DNA of 64,000 nucleotides from Chitinophaga terrae (ex Kim and Jung 2007). Its GTDB lineage: Bacteria > Bacteroidota > Bacteroidia > Chitinophagales > Chitinophagaceae. The first letter of the stretch is position 1, and every line of letters starts with the position of its first letter. The translations under genes were made by a program, and so were the position numbers. The notes beneath the pieces were generated by a model. The model was not told the origin of the DNA, made no database searches, and saw only the letters and a program-made list of their open reading frames with translations. The stretch covers positions 372,001 through 436,000 of the forward strand of contig NZ_FNRL01000002.1 of assembly GCF_900107795.1 (NCBI RefSeq). Reading direction: 5' to 3'. Of this stretch, positions 52,137 through 60,613 are shown piece after piece.

Positions 52137-52166
52137 TTTGGTTTGTAATTCTTTTTTCTATCTTTG
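52137..52166 (+). promoter_or_regulatory. Promoter of the second tRNA-Glu gene
   Basis: TTTG (52137-52140), an 18-nt spacer and TATCTTTG (52159-52166), 17 nt before the tRNA, with CAATCCCAAA following as in copy 1. Confidence 0.8.
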
Positions 52167-52183
52167 CAATCCCAAACGAAAAC

Positions 52184-52255
52184 GCCGCGTTGGTCAAGGG
52201 GTTAAGACGCCTCCCTTTCACGGAGGAATCACGGGTTCGATTCCCGTACGTGGTA
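52184..52255 (+). tRNA. tRNA-Glu(UUC), copy 2
   Basis: Same 72-nt sequence and fold as the gene at 43266-43337, anticodon TTC. Here CCA is not encoded (CAA follows). Confidence 0.96.
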
Positions 52256-52274
52256 CAAAGAGCATTAAAATGCT

Positions 52275-52310
52275 TTAAAACCTGCAAAGCAAATTTGCAG
52301 GTTTTTTGTT
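52275..52310 (+). terminator. Terminator after tRNA-Glu copy 2
   Basis: A 10-bp stem AACCTGCAAA (52279-52288) / TTTGCAGGTT (52293-52302) followed by TTTTGTTTTT. Confidence 0.88.
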
Positions 52311-52429
52311 TTTAGAAAATAATCAATCTCCCCCCAAAGATCCTGTTTACTCCACATCAATGATCAGCGCCTAAGCTTGGCAATTTCCTACAGGTTTGGT
52401 AACTTATACCTGAGCAAGGTCTACATCAC

Positions 52430-52903
52430 ATGAACAAAGAAATGGAACTGGGAACCCTGAAGTTTAAACTCTCTGAAGAAGGGAATAACATAAGAATAAA
52501 TTTCCCCGGCGGGGAAGCCATCCTGGAAAATCAACGCATCGGGAAGGTATCGGAGTTGCTGGGACACAATTTCAGAGTGGTTAAAGAACATTACCTGTCA
52601 ATGATCCAAAACGAGATTGAAAATTTCGACCTCGCAGATATCGATAAAATAAGCCTTGAAATTGTGATCTATTACCTGTACATGTATAATTCCTGGAAGA
52701 ACCATTACGAAAAGGAGAAAGACAGGGATTTGAAATTTGATCCCCGGGATCTCAATAACCCGCCGGCCGCCGATGCTATTTTCCGTTACTATAAAAAGAA
52801 GTACCCTAAACAATGGAAAAACAAAAGCGCTGTATTGTTAGGAATGACTTTAAAAGAACTGGATGAATATTACCGGGGCCGGGAAAGGTATTATAACAAA
52901 TAG
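52430..52903 (+). CDS. Conserved hypothetical protein
   Basis: A 157-residue soluble protein of mixed alpha/beta character, highly charged (Lys, Glu, Asp, Arg), without signal peptide or membrane segment. The middle has YYLYMYNSWKNHYEKEKDRD and the end has GMTLKELDEYYRGRERYYNK (in parts). No known motif was recognised. It is followed 77 nt later by the Fpg/Nei gene on the same strand. Confidence 0.7.
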   Translation: MNKEMELGTLKFKLSEEGNNIRINFPGGEAILENQRIGKVSELLGHNFRVVKEHYLSMIQNEIENFDLADIDKISLEIVIYYLYMYNSWKNHYEKEKDRDLKFDPRDLNNPPAADAIFRYYKKKYPKQWKNKSAVLLGMTLKELDEYYRGRERYYNK

Positions 52904-52980
52904 TTGTTATCCGGCTGTAACCACACCTTCATACCCGGTGCAGTTCTTGCACTCTTTCAGCAAACAATACTTGCAAGATC

Positions 52981-53712
52981 ATGCCAGAAGGTCCATCACT
53001 CGTTTTGCTAAAAGAAGCGCTTGTTCCTTTTGTAGGTAAAAAGGTAACGGATGTGGAAGGGAATACACGTATTTCACTCCCTGTTATCAAAGGAAAGAAG
53101 ATCACGGAAATTAAAACATTCGGGAAAGAGCTTTTGATCTGTTTTCCTGGTTTCACTATCCGTATCCATTTCCTTCTGTTCGGTACCTACCGGATAAACG
53201 AGCGTAAAGATATGGCGCCACGATTGAGGCTGGTGTGCGGTACACAGGAAGTGAACTTTTATACAAGTTCTATCCGCATCCTTTATGAACCGCCTGATGA
53301 CCTGTACGATTGGAGTGCAGATGTATTGAGCCCTCAATGGTCGCATCGCAAAGCGATGGCCAAACTGGCAAAGATCCCCGATACTATGGTATGTGATGCC
53401 ATCCTCAATCAGCACATCTTTGCAGGTGCAGGAAATATCATCAAGAACGAGGTACTATTCCGCATACGGGTGCATCCGGCTACACTGGTTGGTCAGCTGC
53501 CTGCTAAGAAAAAGAGCGAGCTGGTAAAGGAAGTGGTCAACTACAGCTTCCAGTTCCTGGAATGGAAACGGGCTTTCGTATTAAAGAAACATTGGCTTAT
53601 TCATACCAAGAAGATCTGCCCCCGTTGTCATATTCCCGCACACAAAGAATATCTTGGTAAAACCAACCGCCGAACTTTTTACTGCGATAATTGCCAGGTA
53701 TTGTATGAATAA
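52981..53712 (+). CDS. Fpg/Nei-family DNA glycosylase (endonuclease VIII-like)
   Basis: A 243-residue base-excision enzyme. The catalytic start MPEGP (Pro2 nucleophile after Met removal, Glu3) is intact. The H2TH region is seen as DAILNQHIFAGAGNIIKNEV (in parts), and the C-terminal zinc finger is CPRCH…CDNCQ. It removes oxidised bases and cuts the abasic site by beta,delta-elimination. The shortened N-terminal domain and the PSLVLLKEAL start suit Nei more than MutM, which would have PELPE. It is a single gene. Confidence 0.9.
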   Translation: MPEGPSLVLLKEALVPFVGKKVTDVEGNTRISLPVIKGKKITEIKTFGKELLICFPGFTIRIHFLLFGTYRINERKDMAPRLRLVCGTQEVNFYTSSIRILYEPPDDLYDWSADVLSPQWSHRKAMAKLAKIPDTMVCDAILNQHIFAGAGNIIKNEVLFRIRVHPATLVGQLPAKKKSELVKEVVNYSFQFLEWKRAFVLKKHWLIHTKKICPRCHIPAHKEYLGKTNRRTFYCDNCQVLYE

Positions 53713-53771
53713 AATGTTCGGTATTTTTATGCCTGTGTTGTAAACCCGCACATTTCTTAACTTCACAGAAA

Positions 53772-54695
53772 ATGGCAATTAGTTACCTCGATAAGATAAT
53801 TCCTTCGGGCAGCCCACGCTGGCTAATGGGACAAACACTGCATTTGCCGGGGAAAGAAAAATTTGCAGGATATAAAGGAAAGGGACTCTCCTGGGGTGTA
53901 ATTGAACCGGATCAGCTGAACGCAATCGATATGCTGGGGCTATGGCCAGACGATACCAGTACTACACATATACCTCCAATAGTGGCAACGCTTCCTAATC
54001 TGAAAACACTCATCATTCCTTCCTGGTTTGTTGCAGACCTTAAGTCCGCAGACCTTCCGGCTAGCTTGGAAGCGTTACAGGTTGGAGTGGCAAACGAGAA
54101 AAAGCCGAAGGTTTATTGGGATAAAACATTGGTGTTTCCCCATATCCAAATGCTTGATCTGGGCAGAGTGTCGTCGGATTTCTATGCAGGTTGTTTCACT
54201 GGCCTCGATCGAACGCTGACAATCGCTGCAGATAATAAAAAACTCTCTTTACAGGAAATTGGCCGGTGCGAAAAGCTGGCTAACCTGTTTCTTCATAAGG
54301 CAGCTTCGGTTGCCGACATAAACAACGCAGGCGCCCCCAATCTTCAATTTGCAGGTTGGATGGAAGCGAAGAATACGGATTTCATCGGTCTTGAAGGATT
54401 TAACCAGGTACGGGAAGTTGAGATCAAGTGGAATAAAGCGTTGACTTCCCTGGAAGGGTTGGAACAACTGCCACAGTTGGAACAGCTTGAAATTGCCGGA
54501 TGTCCTAAGCTGGCCAACCTTGGGGATATCGCTTCTGTTAAAAGCCTGAAATGGATGCGTATTATAGATTGCGGCTCTGCATGGATACCAAACGACACAG
54601 AGCTTAAAAGAAGATTTACACAGGCAGGTTTTGAAAAGATCCGCCTTGAACCTTATGGGCGGCATACATTGCTGGAAGCCTGGAAAGTGCTGTAG
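53772..54695 (+). CDS. Leucine-rich-repeat-like protein
   Basis: A 307-residue soluble protein, 59 nt after the Fpg/Nei gene. Residues 75-290 show irregular LRR-type repeats of 20-25 residues: ATLPNLKTLIIPSW, FPHIQMLDLGRVSS, LEGFNQVREVEIKWN, LEQLPQLEQLEIAGCPKL (in parts), VKSLKWMRIIDCG. LRR proteins bind other proteins; the family is common in Bacteroidota without known partners. There is no signal peptide, so it is probably cytoplasmic. Confidence 0.75.
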   Translation: MAISYLDKIIPSGSPRWLMGQTLHLPGKEKFAGYKGKGLSWGVIEPDQLNAIDMLGLWPDDTSTTHIPPIVATLPNLKTLIIPSWFVADLKSADLPASLEALQVGVANEKKPKVYWDKTLVFPHIQMLDLGRVSSDFYAGCFTGLDRTLTIAADNKKLSLQEIGRCEKLANLFLHKAASVADINNAGAPNLQFAGWMEAKNTDFIGLEGFNQVREVEIKWNKALTSLEGLEQLPQLEQLEIAGCPKLANLGDIASVKSLKWMRIIDCGSAWIPNDTELKRRFTQAGFEKIRLEPYGRHTLLEAWKVL

Positions 54696-54917
54696 TACGG
54701 CAGATCCAGGAATTGTAGTTGTATCTTGTTAGATCAACTGGTTTTCTGTGGGCTAAATGTCTGTATTGGAAGAATAACAGGAAATAACAACGCTGAAAAC
54801 TGCATTAAAGTTAGAACCTGCCTGGCCGTAAACTGTTATTTGTATACAGATCCTATATTTTCGGTCCCGTGAACATAACATTTAGTATTTTTATCCAGAC
54901 GCGTCATTTACCAGGTA

Positions 54918-57900
54918 ATGTTATTTCATTTCAATCGGGTTCTTACTGGGTATAATCAACTTGTTATCAGGGCTGTAGCAGTCCTGCTGCTGCTCGTATG
55001 TACATGCTGCCAGGCCTTTGCGCAACGGCCGGCCGGCGTCGACTATAATTTTTCGCATATCGATATCAACAAGGGGTTGGCCAGCAACCATGTTTCTGCT
55101 ATGTTGCAGGACAGGAAAGGGTTTGTATGGATCGCTACAACTGCACTGCAGCGGTACGACGGGAATAATCTTGTAACGGTAGCCAGCTTCGACAGGATAC
55201 CGGGGTCTATTTACTATGACGATATCTGTTTATGTGAAGACAGGAAAGGACGGATCTGGATGGGAACGCCCGATAATATCCGCGTTTATGATCCTGTAAC
55301 CAGCGAAGAGAAAGTATTGCCGATTGCCAGCAGGGTATTCAGACCTGAAGGCCTGCAATGCACACAGCTCCTGGAAGATCACGAAGGCGTTATCTGGGCA
55401 ACATCCAACGATGGCTTGCTCAGGTTCAATGAAAAAGCCGGTATCTTTGAAAAGGCTACCATGGTGCCGGAAGCCGCCCGCAGTATAATGCTCGACGCTA
55501 TCATGGAAGATAATGAGGGCGCGCTCTGGTTAAGTGGGAGAGAGGGCCTTTTTATTCTTGATAAAACCAGGAAACATCTCTATACCAGCCACAACAACCC
55601 TAAGAAAATATCCGCTCTCAACATTCCGGTTACCAGTTACAAAAAGATCTATAAAGATCCCTTCAACAGAATATGGCTGGCAGCCCGTAATGGATACCTG
55701 TATGCATATGATCCTGGTTCTAATAAACTAAGCGCCTACCAGTTAAAATCACCGCCGCAGATAGGCAATTTCGTTGAACGGGTTTTTGACATCATCGCTG
55801 ATTCTGATAACAACATCTGGGTAGCTACAGAAAAGAGCGGGATATACAGGTACAACAGGGCTACAGACGAATTTGATCTTAATATCCTCGAGGGCAATAA
55901 TGAACCTAAAGGACTGCATTACGCTTATGAGGTCAATTGCTTCATGAACGATAGGGAAGGCCATTTGTGGGTAGGTACAGACGCCGGTATCAATATCCTT
56001 AGCCTGCATAGCAAAAGCTTTCGTTTCCTTGATCATAAAACCAATTTTGCAAAAACAACAGCTAAATTGCCGGATGCAGAAGTTACAGGCGTATTCAAGG
56101 CATCTAACGGCGATGTATATATAGGGTACTGGGGCCAGGGCCTGGGCAGGTTAAGCCCTAATCTCGAACTGCTGCGGACTTACAACCACTTCACCACAGA
56201 CCCGGCTGTGAGCATCCCTGAAGAGAGGTCGCTGGTCTGGAGCTTCGCGGAGCTAAGCAACGGAACAGTGCTGGTTGGTCAGGAAAACGGGAATCTTTCT
56301 CTCTTTAACCCTGCTACAGGTAAATTCACAAAACATTTAACCGCCCGGGAATTCTTCCAGCAAACCTTGTTGCACCTGGAGCCATATAACGACTCTACTG
56401 TGTGGGTTGGGTTGTATAAACGCGGACTTTCGAAATGGAATCCGAAAAATGATTCCTTTCAACATTTCCCCGAGATCATCGACTCGCTGAAACGCCCTGT
56501 TTCTGTAATGGACCTGGTGCCCGAAAACGACAGCATACTTTGGTTGGGAACAAGTACTGCCGGGTTGCTCAGGTTCAATACAGCGAAAAGAAGTATTGAC
56601 AATCGTATCTGTTTCCAGTATAACAGGTATGTATACAATAATATCACCTCCTTGCTCCGGTACAACGACAGCCTGCTGATCGCAGGAACAGATCACGGCC
56701 TGTGGATCTACAATTTCCACACAGATGAAAGCCGGCCTTTGCTGATCAACAACCAATTGTTTGACCAGTGGGTTTTAAGCATTGCTTCAGGGAACAAAGA
56801 AATGCCGGGCACCATCTGGCTTACCACCCAGTACGGCTTTTACAGGTACGACCTGGGCACAAACAGCCTGGAAACTTTCATACAGAACGATGATATTATT
56901 GATAATAACAGGAAGGTAAGACGCAATATCATTCACCTGGCAAACGGGAATATACTGGTAGGAGCCTCCGACCATGTAGTGTCGTTTGATCCCGACAACC
57001 TGAAGGTTTCACCTCCGCCTCCTGATGTAACTATTATCAACCTGAAGGCGCTCGACAGCGTTATCCTCTTCCAGTCTGCAAACCACGACAGTACGCCTGT
57101 AACGCTTAGCTACAAGCAAAACTTCATTTCCTTCGAATTCAAAAGCCTCCAATATCACCACGAAAAGCTCAGGTATTATTACCAGTTGGAAGGAGTAGAT
57201 GATAACTGGGTGGTAGCCGAAAACCTGCTGATCGCGAAATACACCAACCTGCCCCCGGGCATGTATACCTTCAAAGTAAAGGCAGTTAATACTGCCGGTA
57301 CTTTTTCCGCAAATGTAACGACGCTACGTTTGTTCATTCAACCAGCGTTCTGGCAAACCAACTGGTTTAAGATCGGTTGCCTGTTGCTGGCCATTGCCCT
57401 GTTTTACTTCTATTACAAAATGCGCGTTCATTCTATCAGGAAAGAAGCGAAGGAACGGGAAGCCATTCAACAGCGGATCGCCCAGTTGGAGATGAAAGCG
57501 CTCAGGGCGCAGATGAACCCGCACTTCATTTTCAATGCGCTGAACTCTATCCAGATATTTGTAATGAAGAATGATACGGAGCAGGCGTTATCGTACATGA
57601 GCCGCTTCGCTAAATTGATCCGCAATATCTTAGATCATTCCCAGTTAAATAATATTCCCATCACCGAAGAGGTGAATATGCTGGAGAACTATATGGAGCT
57701 GGAAAAACTCCGTTTCTCGGATGGTTTCGATTATGAAATAACAGTTGATCCGGAGCTGGATGCAAATATCTCTGATGTTCCTACCATGGTTATCCAGCCT
57801 TTCGTGGAAAATGCCATCTGGCATGGTTTGCTGAACGATAAGAAGAAAGGGAAGCTACTGATCAGCTTTACCAAAGTGAACGACCGGATACTGTGTATGA

Positions 57901-58118
57901 TAGAAGATAACGGGGTAGGAAGGGAGAAAGCGACCGCTATTAAACAGGGAAAATCCAGGCATCAGTCCAGGGGCCTGCAGATCACGAGAGACAGGCTATC
58001 GCTGTATAACAGCCGGTTTAATGTAGATGCAAGTTTTGAAATAATAGACCTCTTCGATGAAGAAGGCAAGCCGGCGGGAACAAGGGTTAATATCTGGTTT
58101 CCATTGGTAAAAGAATAA
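54918..58118 (+). CDS. Propeller/Y_Y_Y sensor with LytS-type histidine kinase
   Basis: A 1066-residue membrane kinase. A signal peptide (to about residue 36) leads to two-component-regulator propeller repeats (about 45-745; recurring patterns such as DRKGFVWIAT, NEGALWLSG, DNNIWVAT, REGHLWVGT). A Y_Y_Y domain follows at about 755-815 (YYYQLEGVDDNW, LPPGMYTFKVKA), then one membrane helix (822-842). The LytS/YehU-type kinase has H872 in LRAQMNPHFIFNALNSIQ and FVENAIWHGL and DNGVGRE. Sensors of this build usually detect oligosaccharides. The normal partner is a LytTR response regulator, but none is encoded next to it, so it is an orphan kinase. It is a single gene ended by a terminator at 58116. 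Confidence 0.92.
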   Translation: MLFHFNRVLTGYNQLVIRAVAVLLLLVCTCCQAFAQRPAGVDYNFSHIDINKGLASNHVSAMLQDRKGFVWIATTALQRYDGNNLVTVASFDRIPGSIYYDDICLCEDRKGRIWMGTPDNIRVYDPVTSEEKVLPIASRVFRPEGLQCTQLLEDHEGVIWATSNDGLLRFNEKAGIFEKATMVPEAARSIMLDAIMEDNEGALWLSGREGLFILDKTRKHLYTSHNNPKKISALNIPVTSYKKIYKDPFNRIWLAARNGYLYAYDPGSNKLSAYQLKSPPQIGNFVERVFDIIADSDNNIWVATEKSGIYRYNRATDEFDLNILEGNNEPKGLHYAYEVNCFMNDREGHLWVGTDAGINILSLHSKSFRFLDHKTNFAKTTAKLPDAEVTGVFKASNGDVYIGYWGQGLGRLSPNLELLRTYNHFTTDPAVSIPEERSLVWSFAELSNGTVLVGQENGNLSLFNPATGKFTKHLTAREFFQQTLLHLEPYNDSTVWVGLYKRGLSKWNPKNDSFQHFPEIIDSLKRPVSVMDLVPENDSILWLGTSTAGLLRFNTAKRSIDNRICFQYNRYVYNNITSLLRYNDSLLIAGTDHGLWIYNFHTDESRPLLINNQLFDQWVLSIASGNKEMPGTIWLTTQYGFYRYDLGTNSLETFIQNDDIIDNNRKVRRNIIHLANGNILVGASDHVVSFDPDNLKVSPPPPDVTIINLKALDSVILFQSANHDSTPVTLSYKQNFISFEFKSLQYHHEKLRYYYQLEGVDDNWVVAENLLIAKYTNLPPGMYTFKVKAVNTAGTFSANVTTLRLFIQPAFWQTNWFKIGCLLLAIALFYFYYKMRVHSIRKEAKEREAIQQRIAQLEMKALRAQMNPHFIFNALNSIQIFVMKNDTEQALSYMSRFAKLIRNILDHSQLNNIPITEEVNMLENYMELEKLRFSDGFDYEITVDPELDANISDVPTMVIQPFVENAIWHGLLNDKKKGKLLISFTKVNDRILCMIEDNGVGREKATAIKQGKSRHQSRGLQITRDRLSLYNSRFNVDASFEIIDLFDEEGKPAGTRVNIWFPLVKE

Positions 58119-58150
58119 AAAAGGGTAAGAACTTTTCCTACCCTCTTTTA
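58116..58150. terminator. Bidirectional terminator
   Basis: AGGGTA (58122-58127) pairs with TACCCT (58139-58144), flanked by A-rich sequence on the left and CTTTTAT on the right, between the convergent LytS-type kinase and the metallo-hydrolase operon. Confidence 0.7.
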
Positions 58151-58156
58151 TATGGA

Positions 58157-59560
58157 TTAGCTTAATCCTAATTCAAAATGCCGTTCAGGAATTTCTATAT
58201 CTAAAAAACCTTTTTTAAACAGCCATTTTTTGAAGATCTTCTGTACTTCGTACTCACCATGTACCAGGAAGAGTTTTTTCACTTCTTTAGGGTCCTGGCA
58301 GGCCAGCCACTGGCTAAGATCTTCATAGTCGCCATGGGCGCTCATAGAGCGTATCACTCCAACCTCTGCATTTACTTTGTAACGGGTACCGTAGATAGAA
58401 ACTTCCTGCGCTCCTCTCATCAGCCGGCCGCCTAACGATTCAGGCTCGCAGTATCCAACTATCAGTATGGTATTCCTTTCGTCGTCGATGTTGTTGGCGA
58501 TATGGTGTTTTACACGCCCCGCTTCCGCCATGCCCGATGCGGAAATGATCACGCAGGGCTCTTTGCGGAAGTTAAGCAGCTTCGACTGGTCAACTGTTTT
58601 TATGTATTTCAATCCCGGGAAGTCGAATGGGTCGCTATCCCTTTTCAGCAGCGCTGATACTTCCTTGTTGAAAACTTCGGGGTGCGCTTTTGTAACTGCC
58701 GTAGCTTCAGTAGACAGCGGGCTGTCTACGAAAATATCTACAGGCGGAAGTTTCCCGTTCAGCTGGGCTTTGTTCAGGGCATATAAAAGCTCCTGGGTTC
58801 TTCCCACGCTGAAGGCGGGGATGATCAGTTTGCCTTTCTTCTGTATACAGGTTTCCTGTATATAACGTAATAGCTCATTATCGGCAGGCGCGGCATCGGC
58901 ATGCAGCGTACTGCCGTAAGTTGATTCCATCAGTATGTAATCGGCCTGCGGAAAAACGGCGGGCGATTTCAGGATATCATCATTATACCTGCCAATATCG
59001 CCGCTGAAAGTGATCTGTTCTGTTTTGCCATTCTCTGTTATACGCAGGTGTACGCAGGCTGCGCCTACTATATGGCCGGCGTCAGTGAACATGAGTTGAA
59101 TGTCGGGGTCCAGTTGTATCCAGGTGTTGAAATTAACCGGTTTCAGTGAGCCGATGGCGATCTTTGCATCTTCAACGGTATACAGCGGGGTAACGTAAGG
59201 AAGTCCTTCCTTTGCCTTCTTTTTGTTGGTGAATTTTACATCGTCTTCCTGTATCTCTGCCGAATCCAGTAACAATATTTCTGTCATGTCGCGGGTTGCA
59301 GCGGTACAATAAATATCTCCTGCATATCCCATTTTCACCAGCCTTGGTATCAGGCCTGAGTGATCGATATGGGCGTGAGAAAGGACCATGTAGGTAACTG
59401 TTTGCGGATCAAAACCGAAATCCCTGTTCAGGCTGTCGGTATCCGGTCCCATTCCCTGAAACATTCCGCAGTCTAATAAAATCTTCTTTCCATTCTTAAG
59501 TGTGATCAGATGTTTTGATCCTGTAACGGTGCGCGCTGCCCCATGAAATGCGATTTTCAT
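58157..59560 (-). CDS. MBL-fold beta-CASP metallo-hydrolase (putative RNase)
   Basis: A 467-residue enzyme. The MBL motif 2 SHAHIDHSG (H62, H64, D66, H67) is followed by the metal ligand His in TDAGHIVGA and the Asp region FSGDIGRYND. A beta-CASP insertion runs over about 210-350 (VGRTQELLYAL, motif B/C His in the MAEAGRVKHH stretch, where SASGMAEAGR is typical). The C-terminal Zn-dependent hydrolase domain has MSAHGDYEDL and LVHGEYE. Relatives include the ribonucleases RNase J, YSH1 and TTHA0252, which cut RNA. The ATG at 59560 gives the MBL start. It is the last gene of the HD-PycTM/ppk1 operon, 4 nt after DUF4442. Confidence 0.9.
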   Translation of the reverse strand: MKIAFHGAARTVTGSKHLITLKNGKKILLDCGMFQGMGPDTDSLNRDFGFDPQTVTYMVLSHAHIDHSGLIPRLVKMGYAGDIYCTAATRDMTEILLLDSAEIQEDDVKFTNKKKAKEGLPYVTPLYTVEDAKIAIGSLKPVNFNTWIQLDPDIQLMFTDAGHIVGAACVHLRITENGKTEQITFSGDIGRYNDDILKSPAVFPQADYILMESTYGSTLHADAAPADNELLRYIQETCIQKKGKLIIPAFSVGRTQELLYALNKAQLNGKLPPVDIFVDSPLSTEATAVTKAHPEVFNKEVSALLKRDSDPFDFPGLKYIKTVDQSKLLNFRKEPCVIISASGMAEAGRVKHHIANNIDDERNTILIVGYCEPESLGGRLMRGAQEVSIYGTRYKVNAEVGVIRSMSAHGDYEDLSQWLACQDPKEVKKLFLVHGEYEVQKIFKKWLFKKGFLDIEIPERHFELGLS

Positions 59561-59564
59561 ATTG

Positions 59565-60077
59565 TTATACTGATTTACTTTTAAACGACCAGGTGATCGC
59601 AAAAGAGGCAATTAATGTGCCGTCCTGATCCCTGCCTTCACTGTGAAGTACTGTTGTTTCGGGGGCATTATTATTTATAGCACGTTCAATAGCCGCACGG
59701 AGCTGCGGAAGTTCTGTGCAGGTAAATAATGTGATGCTTGTAGCTTTTTTGTAGTAGCTGGCTTCCATGTTAGTAACCAGCATGGATATACGTTTAGACG
59801 TGCTTCGAACAAACATCATTGCCGGCAAGCCGGTACTTAATTCTCCGGCCATTGCCAGGCAGGCGAAATAAGTTGATTTGAACGGATTTTGCGACAACCA
59901 TTTATAAGGAACGCTCGTTTCACATTTGTCGGGGCTCAAAGACTGTAACCTGACCCCCGCCAGCCAGGCCGACGGCAATTTCCAGAACAGGTAGGCTGAA
60001 AATTTAAGTCGGTGCTGTGCAAACCGGATGAACGATTGCACAACTGCCGGGTCAAATGTTTGAGCGCCTTCTTGCAT
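59565..60077 (-). CDS. DUF4442 hotdog-fold protein (thioesterase-like)
   Basis: A 170-residue protein with a hotdog-like pattern: a helix-rich start (PAVVQSFIRFAQHRLKFSAY in parts) with KLPSAWLAGVRLQSLSPDKC (in parts), the central AMAGELSTGLPAMMFV and alternate strands to the end. DUF4442 belongs to the 4HBT/thioesterase clan, but a substrate is not known. The ATG at 60077 is chosen because it is 8 nt after the previous stop. Its stop is 4 nt before the metallo-hydrolase, so translation is likely coupled. Confidence 0.8.
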   Translation of the reverse strand: MQEGAQTFDPAVVQSFIRFAQHRLKFSAYLFWKLPSAWLAGVRLQSLSPDKCETSVPYKWLSQNPFKSTYFACLAMAGELSTGLPAMMFVRSTSKRISMLVTNMEASYYKKATSITLFTCTELPQLRAAIERAINNNAPETTVLHSEGRDQDGTLIASFAITWSFKSKSV

Positions 60078-60085
60078 AGTGTGGT

Positions 60086-60586
60086 TTATTGATTGATGTA
60101 ATAAGCCGGGCTCAGTGCATCGGGCGACCATTGTTTCAGGAAGTCCGCCACTTTCTTTTTATCGTAGGAGTCTGCGGATTCCAGCAGGCCCGAGTTCTGC
60201 GTATGCAGCCGGTTGCCTTTGGCATCCAGCACTACGAACACGGGAAACCCAAATCTCTGCGGGTAACCTAACAACTGAAGTATAGGAAGGTTCTTGTTTT
60301 CTTTGCTGTAGTTGAGGTGATAGACCACGAAGCCTTTGTTCATTGCTGCTTTTAATTCCGGGTCGTCTTCTACGAATTTGTAAAACCTTTTGCACCAGAT
60401 GCACCAGTTCCCGCCTATCTGTAAAAGCACGTGTTTATTTTCTTTCGCTGCCTGTTTTTCTGCTGCTTCAATATCCGTCTTCGCATCGGCCGACGGGTTG
60501 TAAATGTGTTCCAGGTCATGTGTTTGGGCCTTCGCACTTGTAATGATCCCTACACTCAATAATATTGTCCAAACGTAAAGTTTCAT
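60086..60586 (-). CDS. Exported thioredoxin-like protein
   Basis: A 166-residue protein with a signal peptide (MKLYVWTILLSVGIITSAKA) and a thioredoxin fold (about 40-160) containing the redox pair in GNWCIWCKRF and the cis-Pro in GFPVFVVLD. The CxxC is C-I-W-C. It resembles DUF255/thioredoxin_7 proteins that act as periplasmic disulphide or thiol reductases. It lies 27 nt after ppk1 and 8 nt before the DUF4442 start. Confidence 0.88.
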   Translation of the reverse strand: MKLYVWTILLSVGIITSAKAQTHDLEHIYNPSADAKTDIEAAEKQAAKENKHVLLQIGGNWCIWCKRFYKFVEDDPELKAAMNKGFVVYHLNYSKENKNLPILQLLGYPQRFGFPVFVVLDAKGNRLHTQNSGLLESADSYDKKKVADFLKQWSPDALSPAYYINQ

Positions 60587-60613
60587 AAAAAATAATTGAT
60601 CGTTCTATCTAAT

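Noticed and set aside
52184..52255. tRNA-Glu copy 2 as a phage attachment site
   Set aside because: No integrase or phage gene lies on either side; identical tRNAs alone do not show an att site.
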